This document shows, in pieces, positions 52,197 to 61,771 of a stretch of 64,000 nt of DNA. The position numbers were made by a program, and so were the translations under genes. Under the pieces are notes generated by a model, which was not told the origin of the DNA, did not search any database, and saw nothing but the letters and a program-made list of their open reading frames with translations. The DNA is taken from NCBI GenBank assembly GCA_963802575.1, contig CAWDJF010000008.1:1-64000 (forward strand), read 5' to 3'. Position 1 is the first letter of the stretch; every line of letters starts with the position of its first letter. This stretch comes from DATFTE01 sp963802575 (lineage in GTDB: Bacteria > Acidobacteriota > Terriglobia > Terriglobales > Acidobacteriaceae).

Positions 52197-53532
52197 AAAT
52201 CGTCAAGCCGCTAAGCAGCTTGGGATAGAAATCGGTGGACTTCTGCGGCAACACTTCGCCGGCGAAAGCAATGTCGCGCACTTGCGGCATGCGCACGGGA
52301 TTCATCAGGAAGGCCACATTCGCCGCGCCGCTGCGCACTTGCTCAAGCGCCTCCGCCGTATCGCGGATGTAACTCAAATTCTGCTGTTCCCGGATCGACT
52401 CCTCCGACAGTTCCAGCGCTCCCTCAAGCATGCACTTATGCAACTGCACCACATCGAGCGACTGCTGCCGCAGAGAAAGATTTGCGAACAGACTCGGATC
52501 CGCCTTGGGACGGTCCAGCAGAAACGCACGCGTCGCGGTCACCGCCAGCAGTGCCGGACCCACCAGTCCCGCCTGCCGCAAGATTCCCTGTGCGCGCGCC
52601 GCATCGATCGTCGGATCTACTTCTTCCACGCTGAAATAATTCTTGGCTGTCTCATGCAGCGCCTCGGGAGTGAAGCCCTCCACGCCATGCACCACCCGGT
52701 GCGTCGGAAGTATCAACAACCCCGGACTGTCCATGTTGATGAATGTCATCATCAGCATTTCGTACGGCGCCGTCTCGCTATCATCGGCTCGCGCTATATC
52801 GTCCGCCGATCGTTCTCGCGGCATCACGCCCACGGCCACCGCGGCAGCGCGCCGTTCATTCCGGTAGTTCAAAGCGGTCTCATAACGGTGGTGTCCATCC
52901 GCAATGATGAGCTTCTTGTCACGCATCTTGCCCTGGACCAGACCGATCACATCCGGGTCCGAGATCGTCCACAACTGGTGCAGAACCCCGTACTCATCCC
53001 TTACCTCGATCTGCGGCGGACCGCTGGGCGTCAAAGCCGCCTCAACCTCCGCCGCCGGATCGCTGTAAAGCATGAAGATCTGCCCGAAGTGGGCTCGGGT
53101 CGCCCGCAACAGGTTCAAACGGTCGGCCTTGGGCTTCGCCAGCGTCTGTTCATGGCGGAAAACCACCCCCGCCCCGTAGTCCTCAATTTTGCCCAGCGCG
53201 ATGAAGCCCCGCCGCTCAGCCTCGCTTTTTCCACCTGGAACGGCAAAGCGCTGCACATACAGATAAATGGATGGTTCTCCGTCTTGTAGAAAAACGCCGC
53301 GACGGCGCCAATCGGCAAGGTTTCCCGCTGCCCTTGAATATGTGTTTTCTGTCTCGTTATCAGAGGTTTCCCGCTTTCCGAGAATGATCCGCACCAGGTT
53401 GTAAGGGCTCGCGGCGTGGTAACGCTCTTGCATATCAAGAGTGATCTTGTCGTAGGGCTGGGTCACCACAGTCGACAGGTCGACTCGGGCAGGGTCGTAA
53501 CGAAGGGCGCGGAATGGGGAAATGGATGCCAT
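52183..53532 (-). CDS. DUF1015 family protein
   Basis: 449 residues from ATG 53532, whose MASISPFRALRYDP beginning is typical; the frame runs on to 53664 but without family sequence. Motifs: VVTQPYDKIT, FRHEQTLAKPKADRL, LIIADGHHRYETAL, MMTFINMDSPGLLILPTHRV. It belongs to the SerC-adjacent DUF1015 proteins, proposed to relate to a kinase (SerK-like ADP-dependent serine kinase in some relatives), but this is not proven for this protein. It overlaps the amidase by 14 bp in an operon that ends in rph. Confidence 0.88.
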   Translation of the reverse strand: MASISPFRALRYDPARVDLSTVVTQPYDKITLDMQERYHAASPYNLVRIILGKRETSDNETENTYSRAAGNLADWRRRGVFLQDGEPSIYLYVQRFAVPGGKSEAERRGFIALGKIEDYGAGVVFRHEQTLAKPKADRLNLLRATRAHFGQIFMLYSDPAAEVEAALTPSGPPQIEVRDEYGVLHQLWTISDPDVIGLVQGKMRDKKLIIADGHHRYETALNYRNERRAAAVAVGVMPRERSADDIARADDSETAPYEMLMMTFINMDSPGLLILPTHRVVHGVEGFTPEALHETAKNYFSVEEVDPTIDAARAQGILRQAGLVGPALLAVTATRAFLLDRPKADPSLFANLSLRQQSLDVVQLHKCMLEGALELSEESIREQQNLSYIRDTAEALEQVRSGAANVAFLMNPVRMPQVRDIAFAGEVLPQKSTDFYPKLLSGLTIYALE

Positions 53533-53702
53533 TAGCCGGAAGGGGCATTGTAGCAAGACCACCGTGCATGGTGGACGATGACGCGCACATTGGCTTCCGA
53601 TTGAGCAAACTATTTCCAAGCCAAAACAATCTAAGTGGACTGGCAAAATGGACAGTATCGCCATTCTTGAGCTGTGATACTATCGCCGCCAACGAGGTAA
53701 TT

Positions 53703-54779
53703 ATGGCCCGCCGGTGTGGGCGCGGCTTTCCGAGGCCCCGAAACCCTGTTCGGCTCCGCCCATCGTCCGCTCCCCGGACTCAGAGATTACCTGCGCGTTT
53801 CGCCTTCCCGCTGCTAGCCATTCTTTTTTGCGCCGTATCCTGCTTCGCTCAAGTCTCTGTCGACGACGTTCACATTAAGCCGCGAGTCCAGCCTCCGCAG
53901 GTGACTCCCGAAGACGGCATTGACCCTTCTCTAAAGACCCACACCAAGCCCATGAAGGTTGACGTCGACCTGGTTCTGGTTTCGGTGACCATCACCGATC
54001 CCATGAACCGCCTGGTTACCGGACTCGACAAGGAAAACTTCAGCCTCTTCGAAGGCAAAGATCAGCAGGAGATCAAGCATTTCTCCAGTGAAGACGCTCC
54101 CGTTTCACTCGGCGTCATCTTCGACATGAGCGGCAGCATGAGCAGCAAGATCGAGCGCGCTCGCGAAGCCGTGGTCGAGTTCTTCAAGACCGCCAACCCG
54201 CAGGACGAGTTCTTCATGATCACCTTCGCCGACAAGCCGGAAGAAATCTCCGATTTTACCCAGTCCGTCGAAGACATCCAGGGCAAGCTGGTCTACACCA
54301 TTCCCAAGGGACGCACCGCCATGCTCGACGCCATTTATCTCGGCGTCAGCAAAATGCGCCAGGCAAAATATACAAAGAAAGCCCTACTCGTCATTTCCGA
54401 CGGCGGCGATAACCACAGCCGCTACACCGAAGGCGAGATCAAGAGCCTGGTCAAAGAAGCCGACGTCCTCATGTACGCGATCGGCATTTACGATCATTAT
54501 TTTCCCACCGAAGAAGAGCGCATGGGGCCGCAGTTGCTCACCGAACTGACGGAACTCACCGGCGGCCGTACCTTTACCATCGATAATCCCAACGACTTAG
54601 GGGATGTAGCCACCAAAATAGGCATCGAGTTACGCAACCAATATGTGCTTGGATACCGTCCAAAGAACCCAGTACACGACGGCAAATGGCGTAAGATAAA
54701 AGTGAAGCTCACTCCACCCAAAGGTTTGCCGCCGCTACGGGTATATGCCAAGACGGGATACTATGCACCTTCGGAGTAG
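53703..54779 (+). CDS. Exported VWFA-related acidobacterial domain protein 1
   Basis: 358 residues from ATG 53703 with GAGGT upstream. N-terminal signal helix (FAFPLLAILFCAVSCFAQV), then the acidobacterial VWFA-related domain: a beta-sandwich start (VDVDLVLVSVTITDPMNRLV, ENFSLFEGKDQQEIKHF) and the VWA fold with the MIDAS motif DMSGSMSSK, GRTAMLDAI and ISDGGDNHS. It ends KTGYYAPSE. Metal-dependent adhesion is likely. Tandem with a paralogue. Confidence 0.92.
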   Translation: MARRCGRGFPRPRNPVRLRPSSAPRTQRLPARFAFPLLAILFCAVSCFAQVSVDDVHIKPRVQPPQVTPEDGIDPSLKTHTKPMKVDVDLVLVSVTITDPMNRLVTGLDKENFSLFEGKDQQEIKHFSSEDAPVSLGVIFDMSGSMSSKIERAREAVVEFFKTANPQDEFFMITFADKPEEISDFTQSVEDIQGKLVYTIPKGRTAMLDAIYLGVSKMRQAKYTKKALLVISDGGDNHSRYTEGEIKSLVKEADVLMYAIGIYDHYFPTEEERMGPQLLTELTELTGGRTFTIDNPNDLGDVATKIGIELRNQYVLGYRPKNPVHDGKWRKIKVKLTPPKGLPPLRVYAKTGYYAPSE

Positions 54780-55818
54780 CCAGCTTTCCGCTCTCCTTTT
54801 CACATTCTTTGTAGCTATCGCCGCCTGGGGACAGAACGCCCCGGCCACGCCACCGCCCAGCAGTCCGCCGCCTCCGGTCAATAGCGGCGGCCAGAACCAG
54901 CCCTCCCAACCGACCGCGCCCCCGTCGCAAGCGGCGCCCGACCAGTCGCAACAGGCTCCACAGGGCGACGACAGCGGCGTATTCGTCTTCAAGAAGGAAG
55001 TGGAAGAAGTCGTCCTGCACGCGACCGTCGTCGACGACAAGCAGCACCTCATCACGAATCTCGAAAAGAACGCGTTTACCGTTTTCGAGAACAACCAACC
55101 GCAGACGATTACCTCGTTCCGCCACGAAGATATTCCTGTGGCTATGGGCATCGTCATCGACAACTCGGGATCGATGCGCGAGAAGCGCGAAAAGGTCAAC
55201 AAAGCTGCCATCAATCTCGTACGTTCCAGCAATCCCTCGGATCAGGTGTTCGTCGTCAATTTCAATGACGAGTACTTCCTCGATCAGGATTTCACCGGCG
55301 ACATCAAGAAATTGAATGAGGCGTTGGAAAAAGTCGAAGCCCGCGGAGGAACCGCGCTCTATGACGCGATCGTGGCCTCAGCCGACCATTTGAAGCGCAA
55401 CGCCAAGCTGCAGAAAAAAGTCTTGTTCGTCGTCACCGACGGCGAAGACAATGCCAGCCGCGAAACCTTAGAGCAAGCGGTGCGCCGCCTGCAGGAAGAA
55501 AACGGGCCGACGGTCTACGCGATCGGTTTGCTGGGTGAAGAGAAACAGCGCCGCGCCCGCCGCGCCTTGCAGACTCTTGCCGAACGCAGCGGAGGCATCT
55601 GCTTCCTCCCTAAAAATCTCGAAGAAGTCGATGAGATCAGCAAGACCGTCGCCCACGACATCCGCAATCAGTACACCATCGGTTACAAGCCCACCACGCC
55701 CAAGAGCGCCGGCGGATACCGCACCATTCGCGTAGACGCCAAGGCCAAGGGCTACAACAAGCTCACAGTCCGCACCCGCAGTGGTTACTACCCAGGCCAG
55801 GAACGCGCCGCCCAGTAA
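54763..55818 (+). CDS. Exported VWFA-related acidobacterial domain protein 2
   Basis: 351 residues from ATG 54763, which overlaps the previous gene by 17 bp (an in-frame ATG at 54745 also exists). Signal peptide (LSALLFTFFVAIAAWGQ), a Pro/Gln-rich linker of 40 residues, then the same VWFA-related domain with DNSGSMREK, GGTALYDAI, VVTDGEDNAS and a final TRSGYYPGQE. Overlap and similarity with its neighbour indicate duplication and a shared transcript; the two may form a complex. Confidence 0.92.
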   Translation: MHLRSSQLSALLFTFFVAIAAWGQNAPATPPPSSPPPPVNSGGQNQPSQPTAPPSQAAPDQSQQAPQGDDSGVFVFKKEVEEVVLHATVVDDKQHLITNLEKNAFTVFENNQPQTITSFRHEDIPVAMGIVIDNSGSMREKREKVNKAAINLVRSSNPSDQVFVVNFNDEYFLDQDFTGDIKKLNEALEKVEARGGTALYDAIVASADHLKRNAKLQKKVLFVVTDGEDNASRETLEQAVRRLQEENGPTVYAIGLLGEEKQRRARRALQTLAERSGGICFLPKNLEEVDEISKTVAHDIRNQYTIGYKPTTPKSAGGYRTIRVDAKAKGYNKLTVRTRSGYYPGQERAAQ

Positions 55819-55890
55819 GCAAAGTGGCGCCGGCGTCCCGCCGGCACACGATGCTGTCTGCAAGAATGGCGCTACTTCGCTTCAGAATTC

Positions 55891-56271
55891 TCATCCTCTT
55901 CCGCGGAATTGGATGATTCTCCTGCGGTCGCGTTTATCGGGGCGGCTCGGGGGTAACTGTTCGAACTGGTGCATCGCTTTGCGCTCAGCAGTCGCTTTCT
56001 GTCGCATCTCGCGGCTGGCGTCGGTTTCGCGATAGAGACCCTGCGCGACTGACGCGGGGCCGCGAACCTCGCTGAGTTCGAGCACTTCGACCTCAAGGTC
56101 TCCGCCCTCGTTGGTGATGCGCAGCATGTTTCCTGCGTGAACCTCGCGCGCGGGTTTCGATGGTTGTCCGTTGGAGAGCACGCGGCCAAGTTCGCAGGCG
56201 CGGGCGGCGAGCGAGCGCGTTTTGAAGAAGCGCGCCGCCCAAAGCCATTTATCGATGCGTACGCCAGGCAT
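55891..56271 (-). CDS. S4-domain RNA-binding protein (Hsp15-like)
   Basis: 126 residues. The S4 domain is at about 3-65: VRIDKWLWAARFFKTRSLA and GRVLSNGQPSKPAREVHAG are typical of Hsp15/HslR. Hsp15 recycles blocked 50S subunits with attached nascent chains. A basic C-terminal tail (RPDKRDRRRIIQFRGRG) fits nucleic acid binding. Between VWFA protein 2 and this gene is a GC-rich palindrome (GCCGGCG/CGCCGGC, about 55830-55846). Confidence 0.87.
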   Translation of the reverse strand: MPGVRIDKWLWAARFFKTRSLAARACELGRVLSNGQPSKPAREVHAGNMLRITNEGGDLEVEVLELSEVRGPASVAQGLYRETDASREMRQKATAERKAMHQFEQLPPSRPDKRDRRRIIQFRGRG

Positions 56272-56339
56272 GTGATCTATTTTGCTTCAAGGGGTGCATC
56301 TACGTCTGCCTTAGTCTTTTGCGCTTTCTGAACCCCTCT

Positions 56340-58991
56340 TTACTGCGACGGGGTCCCCGCGTTCAGCAGGATGGTGAGCGGCGGCACGTGCTCGGGCTTG
56401 ATGTAGCGGTTTACCAGGAAGCGCTTGCCATCTTTGGCGACGTCGTAAGAGAAAAGATCGGTCGAGGAAATCGGGGCCCGGCCATGGATCTGAAACAACG
56501 GGACCGGTGTGCCGAAGGCGAACACGCTGGTGTCACTGATGGGAACCGCCATCAGCATACCGTTGGGAGCGATATAGAAAATCTCCTGGCCGTCTCCGCG
56601 CCAGCGTGGTTCGGTGCCTCCCCCGCGAGATACCTGCCATTTTCCGGTGACGCCGGGAAACGACGTCACGTAAATCTCCCACACACCAGACTCATCAGAC
56701 GCATAAACCAGCCACTTCCCGCCGGGAGAGATCTGTCCATTGGTCTGGCTCGATTTGCTGGTAAACACGGGAACGCTGGCTCCGCCGGCGGCCGGAATCA
56801 GAGCCAGGTACGAATGAGACGGAGCCTGTTCTGTACAAAGGATCTGTTTCCCGTCAAGGGTCCAGCTGTTGGGGATAAAGTCATCGACGATTTCGGCTGG
56901 CACGAGTGGCTTCTCGCTTTCCAGTCCGTCAGCGCGTTTGCTGAACACCGTCGCGCCGCCGCCCAAGATTGAACGGTAAGCGATGGTGCTTCCATCGCGA
57001 GACCAGACCGCGCCAACCTCTTCCGAAGGATCGAAGGTGAAGCGCGAATTACTGACGCCGTTGGTGCTCTGAAGCCAGATGTCGACGTTGTTGGCCTTCA
57101 AGTCGGCCACGTCGACGGCCACCCGGCTGCCATCGGGTGACAGTGTGGGATTCGCCATGATGGCGGGCGCGCCAGTCACGCCCAGATCCTTACCGGTTCG
57201 GTCCATCCACGTAAGGACCGACAAAGCCGCGCCGACTCCCGTGTTGTAGACCAAGGTTCCGTTGGGCGAGGCCGCGATCGCGGTCCAATACGTGGAGGGT
57301 TGAAAACCAACCAGATTGGCAATGGGTACAGCATTGCCGGTTGCGGTCGCGGTCGACGGGTCGAAGGCGACACTTACCAACTGGCGCTGATCGTCGGCGA
57401 AGTAAAGATGATGGGAGTCGTAGTTGAAACTTGACTGGCACAGGTGAACCAGCCGCTTCTCGGAGTTTTCCAGAGAACCGACATAGATGCCGCTGTAGCG
57501 GTCATCCCTCGCGTTGGAGAAGTTCCCCGCCCAGAATAAAAAGCGTTTGCCGTCAGGAAGGAAGACCGGCCAGCGGTGAGTTCCTTGCTCCTTGTCACCC
57601 AGCCGCGTGACCTGTTCCATGCCGCTGCCGTCGGCATTGATACGCCACAGTCCGCTGGCCGGGTCGGGAGAGTAAACGATAACGTTCTGGCTTCCCCAGC
57701 TTCCCCCGCGCGCCGCAAGCACCGGTGCGAGGGTTTGCAGGGCCCCACCTGCAACCGCAATCTTCAGCATCTTGCCGTTCGCAAAAAACGCAATGTACGC
57801 TCCATCCGGTGACCAGAAGGGAAAGCTGGCACTTTCGGTGCCCGGCAGAACGGTTACGCTGGCGGAGCCAATGCGCTGCAGGTAAAGCATAGGCACTCCG
57901 GTGTTCGGCTCCGGCGACACAAATACCAGCGTCGATCCGTCGTGCGAGAGCGCCATGTGGCTGGCGCTCAGGTCATCCGGAATCGCAATCGCAAACTGCA
58001 TGCGAGTCGTGGGTGTGGGACGCCGGGCGACAAACCAGGTGGCCGCGGCCACGGCAATCAGGGCCAGGGCAGTCACCGCCCAGCGTGAGATTGAAGTCCT
58101 GGTTGGAGTCCTCTCGACACGCGCAGCGCCGCTGGTGTCAGTTCCGGAGAGGGCGCTCAGCGCGAATGATAAATCCCGCGCTGACTGGAAACGCTGTTCC
58201 GGACTCTTCTCGAGGCAGCGCCGCGTAATGCGGTCGAGCGCAGGAGAAAGCTGATGGCTGGGATCGGAGATTTCCGGCGGATCTTCTTTTAACACCGCGG
58301 TCATGGTTTCGGCCGCAGTATCGCGACGGAAGGCGCGCTGTCCCGAGAGCATTTCGTAGAGGACGGCGCCAAAAGCAAAAATATCGGTGCGAGGATCGGC
58401 AGGCTCGCCGCGAACCTGCTCTGGCGCCATGTAACCTGCTGTGCCCATGACCACGCCGGCGACCGTGTTCGCGCCGGTGAGGGTGAGTCCATCAGATTCG
58501 GTTCCGGCTTTTTGCGCGAGCTTGGCGAGACCGAAGTCGAGGATCTTGATACGTCCATCTTTGGTGACGAAGATGTTTTCGGGCTTCAGGTCGCGGTGAA
58601 CGATTCCTTTTTCATGCGCGGCCGCGAGTCCGTGAGCGATTTGCACTCCGTACTCGATGGTCTTGCGCTGCGGCAGAGGCCCGCGATCGAGCACGGCGCG
58701 CAGGCTTTCTCCCTCGAGCAACTCTGAAACGAGAAAAGGCGCGCCGTTGTACTGGCCGATGTCGTGAATGGCGAGGATGTTGGGGTGATTAAGCGCGGCG
58801 ACCGCGCGGGCTTCCTGTTCGAAGCGGTGCAGGCGGTCGGCATCGCGGGCAAACGACTCGGGCAGAATCTTGATGGCGACGTCGCGGCCCAGACGGGCAT
58901 CGCGCGCGCGGTAGACCTCGCCCATGCCGCCGGCGCCGAGGGGCGAGACGATTTCATAGGGATCGAGTTTGGCGCCAGGAGTGAGAGCCAT
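56340..58991 (-). CDS. Membrane serine/threonine kinase with TolB-like propeller
   Basis: 883 residues from ATG 58991 (MALTPGAKLDPYEIV; a start four codons earlier is possible). Kinase domain at about 12-275: GAGGMGEVYRARD, invariant Lys in DVAIKIL, HRDLKPENIF, DFGLAK, YMAPEQVRGEP. One transmembrane helix (WAVTALALIAVAAATWF) at about 308-325, then an external WD40/TolB-like propeller of about 550 residues (LSHDGSTLVFVSP, WSPDGAYIAFFA, LSPDGSRVAVDV, ISPGGKWLVYAS). Propeller-sensing Hanks kinases are frequent in acidobacteria. Ligand and targets unknown. Confidence 0.93.
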   Translation of the reverse strand: MALTPGAKLDPYEIVSPLGAGGMGEVYRARDARLGRDVAIKILPESFARDADRLHRFEQEARAVAALNHPNILAIHDIGQYNGAPFLVSELLEGESLRAVLDRGPLPQRKTIEYGVQIAHGLAAAHEKGIVHRDLKPENIFVTKDGRIKILDFGLAKLAQKAGTESDGLTLTGANTVAGVVMGTAGYMAPEQVRGEPADPRTDIFAFGAVLYEMLSGQRAFRRDTAAETMTAVLKEDPPEISDPSHQLSPALDRITRRCLEKSPEQRFQSARDLSFALSALSGTDTSGAARVERTPTRTSISRWAVTALALIAVAAATWFVARRPTPTTRMQFAIAIPDDLSASHMALSHDGSTLVFVSPEPNTGVPMLYLQRIGSASVTVLPGTESASFPFWSPDGAYIAFFANGKMLKIAVAGGALQTLAPVLAARGGSWGSQNVIVYSPDPASGLWRINADGSGMEQVTRLGDKEQGTHRWPVFLPDGKRFLFWAGNFSNARDDRYSGIYVGSLENSEKRLVHLCQSSFNYDSHHLYFADDQRQLVSVAFDPSTATATGNAVPIANLVGFQPSTYWTAIAASPNGTLVYNTGVGAALSVLTWMDRTGKDLGVTGAPAIMANPTLSPDGSRVAVDVADLKANNVDIWLQSTNGVSNSRFTFDPSEEVGAVWSRDGSTIAYRSILGGGATVFSKRADGLESEKPLVPAEIVDDFIPNSWTLDGKQILCTEQAPSHSYLALIPAAGGASVPVFTSKSSQTNGQISPGGKWLVYASDESGVWEIYVTSFPGVTGKWQVSRGGGTEPRWRGDGQEIFYIAPNGMLMAVPISDTSVFAFGTPVPLFQIHGRAPISSTDLFSYDVAKDGKRFLVNRYIKPEHVPPLTILLNAGTPSQ

Positions 58992-59444
58992 CCGTGGGCG
59001 CAATTATAGCCCGAGGTTCGCTGCATGGCCTTTCCTTCCAGGCCTCTAGGTTGTGATTTCCGCGCCGGGGAAATCAGGTTCTTCGCGGCGCGCAGAATGA
59101 CAAGCATTGAGAAATATCGGATGGCCGTGAAAATCGGAAGGCTGGCGTTTGCTCTTGGCTAAGTTGTTGATTCTTCGTTGGAGATGGATTTGGCTGCAAA
59201 ACCGGGGTCTGGCCGTCGCCTACGATGCCCATTAAACCACCCTGGTAGGCCTCTAGGGCAATTCTCAGGCCGCGGGTGGACTCAGAGGCCATCCTCGGCT
59301 TTGCAATCGCTATAATCGCCTCCCAGTCGCACATAATCTTAAAGCTATAGACAACGGTTTCATTTTGGGAATTGTGAGGGCCAAGTGCCGACATAGCGGC
59401 AGCGAGAAACTTCTCCGCCCGCGATTTTGATTACAATGGACCCC
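58992..59444. other. Intergenic region upstream of thiG
   Basis: About 450 bp with no convincing gene; a 106-codon reverse frame (59074-59394) lacks family features and a ribosome site. GGAAATCAGGTTCTTCGC and CGCAGAATGACA near 59058-59102 look like a degraded dispersed repeat. TATAAT at 59311-59316 could be a -10 box for thiG. The conserved cores of a TPP riboswitch (CTGAGA and the second ACC-x-GAxxTGG type box) were looked for and not found. Confidence 0.5.
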
Positions 59445-60220
59445 ATGACTGACGCACTCATCATCGCGGGCAGGCAGTTCCGTTCCCGGCTGATTGTCGG
59501 CACGGGAAAGTACAAGTCGTTTCAGGAGACCGCGCGCGCGCTCGAGGCCAGCGGCGCGGAGATGGTCACGGTCGCGGTGCGGCGGGTGAATCTCGACCGC
59601 AGCAAGGAATCGCTGCTCGACTACATCGATCCCAAGAAATATTTTCTGTTGCCCAACACCGCCGGCTGCTACACCGCCGATGAAGCCATTCGCGCGGCGC
59701 GGCTGGGGCGCGAGGTCGGCATCTCCGACTGGGTGAAGCTCGAAGTGATCGGCGATCAGGCGACGCTCTATCCCGACGTGCAGGCCACGCTCGAAGCCAC
59801 GCGCGTGCTGGTGAAAGAAGGATTCACCGTGCTTCCCTACACTTCCGACGACGTGGTGTTTGCCAAGCGCTTGCTCGATGCCGGTGCGGCGACGATCATG
59901 CCGCTGGGCGCGCCGATCGGCAGCGGCCTGGGCATTCAGAACCGTCGCCAACATTCGGATTCTGCGCGAAGTCATCACCAGCGTGCCGCTGATCGTGGAT
60001 GCGGGCGTAGGCACGGCGTCCGATGCGACCGATCGCGATGGAGCTCGGCGCCGACGCGGTGCTGATGAATACCGGCATTGCGGGCGCGCAGGATCCGGTG
60101 TTGATGGCTGAGGCCATGAAGCATGCGGTGGTCGCGGGACGGCAGGCTTATCTGGCGGGACGCATGGAGAAGAAACTGTATGCGACCGCGAGTTCGCCGT
60201 TGGAGGGCGTGGTGCGGTAA
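59445..60220 (+). pseudogene. thiG: Thiazole synthase ThiG, interrupted by two apparent 1-base insertions
   Basis: Three successive frames together give a normal ThiG. Frame 1 has IAGRQFRSRLIVGTGKYKS, the Schiff-base/DXP region and IMPLGAPIGSGLGIQN; frame 2 has ANIRILREVITSVPLIVDAG and VGTASDAT; frame 3 has IAMELGADAVLMNTGIAGAQ. Extra bases are near 59951-59956 and 60028-60034. Removing two bases gives 257 residues, the family length. ThiG makes the thiazole of thiamine from DXP, ThiS-thiocarboxylate and dehydroglycine. No other thi genes are near. Start 59445 chosen by family alignment; 59436 possible. Confidence 0.87.
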
Positions 60221-60248
60221 CTGGGGAACGTGAATACCACGGACAGGC

Positions 60249-60338
60249 GACGTCATCCTGCTCCGATAGGGCGAAGGATCTGGCGTGCAGCGGCACACTC
60301 CCCGTCCCGCGCCAGATGGCTCGGCTCGGGATCGCGCA
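60249..60338. repeat. 90-bp palindromic repeat, copy 2
   Basis: GACGTCATCCTGCTCCGATAGG ... GGATCTGGCGTG followed by a degraded right arm GCGCCAGATGGCTCGGCTCG. Same family as 40811-40905 and 62722-62814; the decayed right arm suggests age. Confidence 0.8.
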
Positions 60339-60340
60339 TA

Positions 60341-60846
60341 TTACGAAAGCCCCTTGATCGCCGCCTCGAGGCAATCGGCTAGCGGCCTCTCCATATCCAC
60401 CACCGTCTTCGCCAACCCAATCTCCTCGAATCGACCCTTCACTCGCAAGTACAAAGCGAAATCCCGATTCGCCGCCGGGTGCGCCTGCTCCTCAATTCGT
60501 CTCCGCGCCGTCTCCTCCGAACAAGTGCACTCGAGAATCCGCCACGGTTGATCTAAGCCCGTGGCATATTCGATGACACGCTCCAACTGATACCGCCGCG
60601 AAAACGGACGCCCATCCAGAAACACCACTCGTGAAGCATCCCGCTTTAACAAATAGCCAGCCGTCTCCAGCATCACTTCCATGCAGAAATCATCCTGCTC
60701 AGGTGGAAAATTCGATGTCCGCGGGAGCAAACAGTGCTCTGCCGGATTTCGTCTTTATCCAGCACGGCACCGTTCACCCGCGCTGCCAGCGCTCGCGCAA
60801 GCGTGCTTTTCCCCGTGCCGGGAAGTCCCGCCATCATCACAATCAT
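60341..60846 (-). pseudogene. P-loop ATPase/kinase, interrupted by two apparent 1-base insertions
   Basis: Begins MIVMMAGLPGTGKSTLARAL (Walker A GLPGTGKS) in frame 1 up to DKDEIRQ; a short middle part in frame 2 reads ALFAPADIEF; frame 3 resumes EQDDFCMEVMLETAGYLL and RVVFLDGRPFSRRYQLERV to EAAIKGLS. Extra bases are near 60735-60742 and 60698-60713 (the second in a TTTT run). Corrected length about 167 residues. It resembles small predicted kinases of the AAA_33/zeta-toxin-like P-loop group; substrate unknown. It follows the DUF5715-like gene. Confidence 0.72.
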
Positions 60847-60861
60847 GTTTTTTGAGGAGAA

Positions 60862-61615
60862 CTACTTGGGATTGCTGCTGAGATCTTCGATAACGTCGGC
60901 GTCGTCTTCCTGCGAACGCTCGCCAGCCAGCATGCGCGACTCGCGCCAGTCTGTGTAGCGGTCCGAAACCGCAACGTGAAATACCCATTGCCGCCGCTCT
61001 TCTTCGGGCTCAATCAATCCCATATCTTTCATGGGAAGCATGTACTGCTCGACCCATTTGACTTGCTCACGGGTCATGCCGCGCCGCTGAAGGTCAACCG
61101 TGATGTCCCGCCAAGTGGGATGAAGCGGTCTCACCTTTTTCCGGCGCCGCATTGCGATTATGCCGCCGGAGTTTCTTCTGCACCAGGACGGTCCGCACCG
61201 CCGAGTTCACCTGGATCTGCTGGTGAAATTGCTTGTAATAGGCCTCGCTCAGATCATCAACAAAATCCAGCGTCCACGGACGGCAATAACGTCGATCGGG
61301 ATCGAGCCGCGGATCGATCCGCAAAGTCTTTCCCGGAACGATGGGCACCAGGTCCTGTGAAGCTTTCAGTTCTTCGAGTTCGTTGTCATCCTGAATGCGC
61401 GGCAGATCGAGTTGGTCAATCACGGCGTTCTGCCGGATCAGCGAATCGTGCGAAGGACGGAACAGAGGATTCCAAAGAATGCGCCGTATATGCGAGCGCC
61501 GCGTCCGATGATAATGCTTGGTCGTGGTCACGCGCCGCATGCCGAAGGCCGGGCTGCACACCGCCAGCATCGTCAGCAAAAATGCGATTGTCGCGCGCTT
61601 TGTCGAAATCTTCAC
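60862..61615 (-). pseudogene. DUF5715-like exported protein, interrupted by an apparent 1-base insertion
   Basis: The 5' frame has a signal peptide (ATIAFLLTMLAVCSPAFG) and LRIDPRLDPDRRYCRPWTLD, VNSAVRTVLVQKKLRRHNRN, GETASSHLAG; the 3' frame resumes ITVDLQRRGMTREQVKWVEQ, EPEEERRQWVFHV and SDRYTDWRE. One extra base near 61100-61108 (coding strand GGA-C-ATC). Corrected length 250 residues. HLAG...VD and the C-terminal HV are reminiscent of LD-carboxypeptidase/peptidoglycan hydrolase metal sites, but activity is not shown. Confidence 0.75.
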
Positions 61616-61771
61616 GAAGTGACGGGGCTCCCGATAAACGCCCTGGCGCTCAGGGCAGGTTGCTATTCTAATGCAGCCGGGGCGCCCGCCGGATTTTATT
61701 CTTCTAATTTTTCTGGTTACCGACGAGGGGCTCCCGAGCGGTTACTGTTGGTTACTCCCGGGAGCGGCGGC

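Noticed and set aside
52078..53289. 403-codon plus-strand frame
   Set aside because: Antisense to the DUF1015 gene and the amidase start, Arg/His-rich, no domain.
59074..59394. 106-codon minus-strand ORF as a real gene
   Set aside because: No ribosome site, no family match by eye, and overlaps a degraded repeat and a probable thiG promoter.
58992..59444. TPP riboswitch before thiG
   Set aside because: The conserved CTGAGA and second core boxes were not found.
59310..60374. 354-codon minus-strand frame
   Set aside because: Antisense to thiG; Arg/Pro/His-rich shadow composition.
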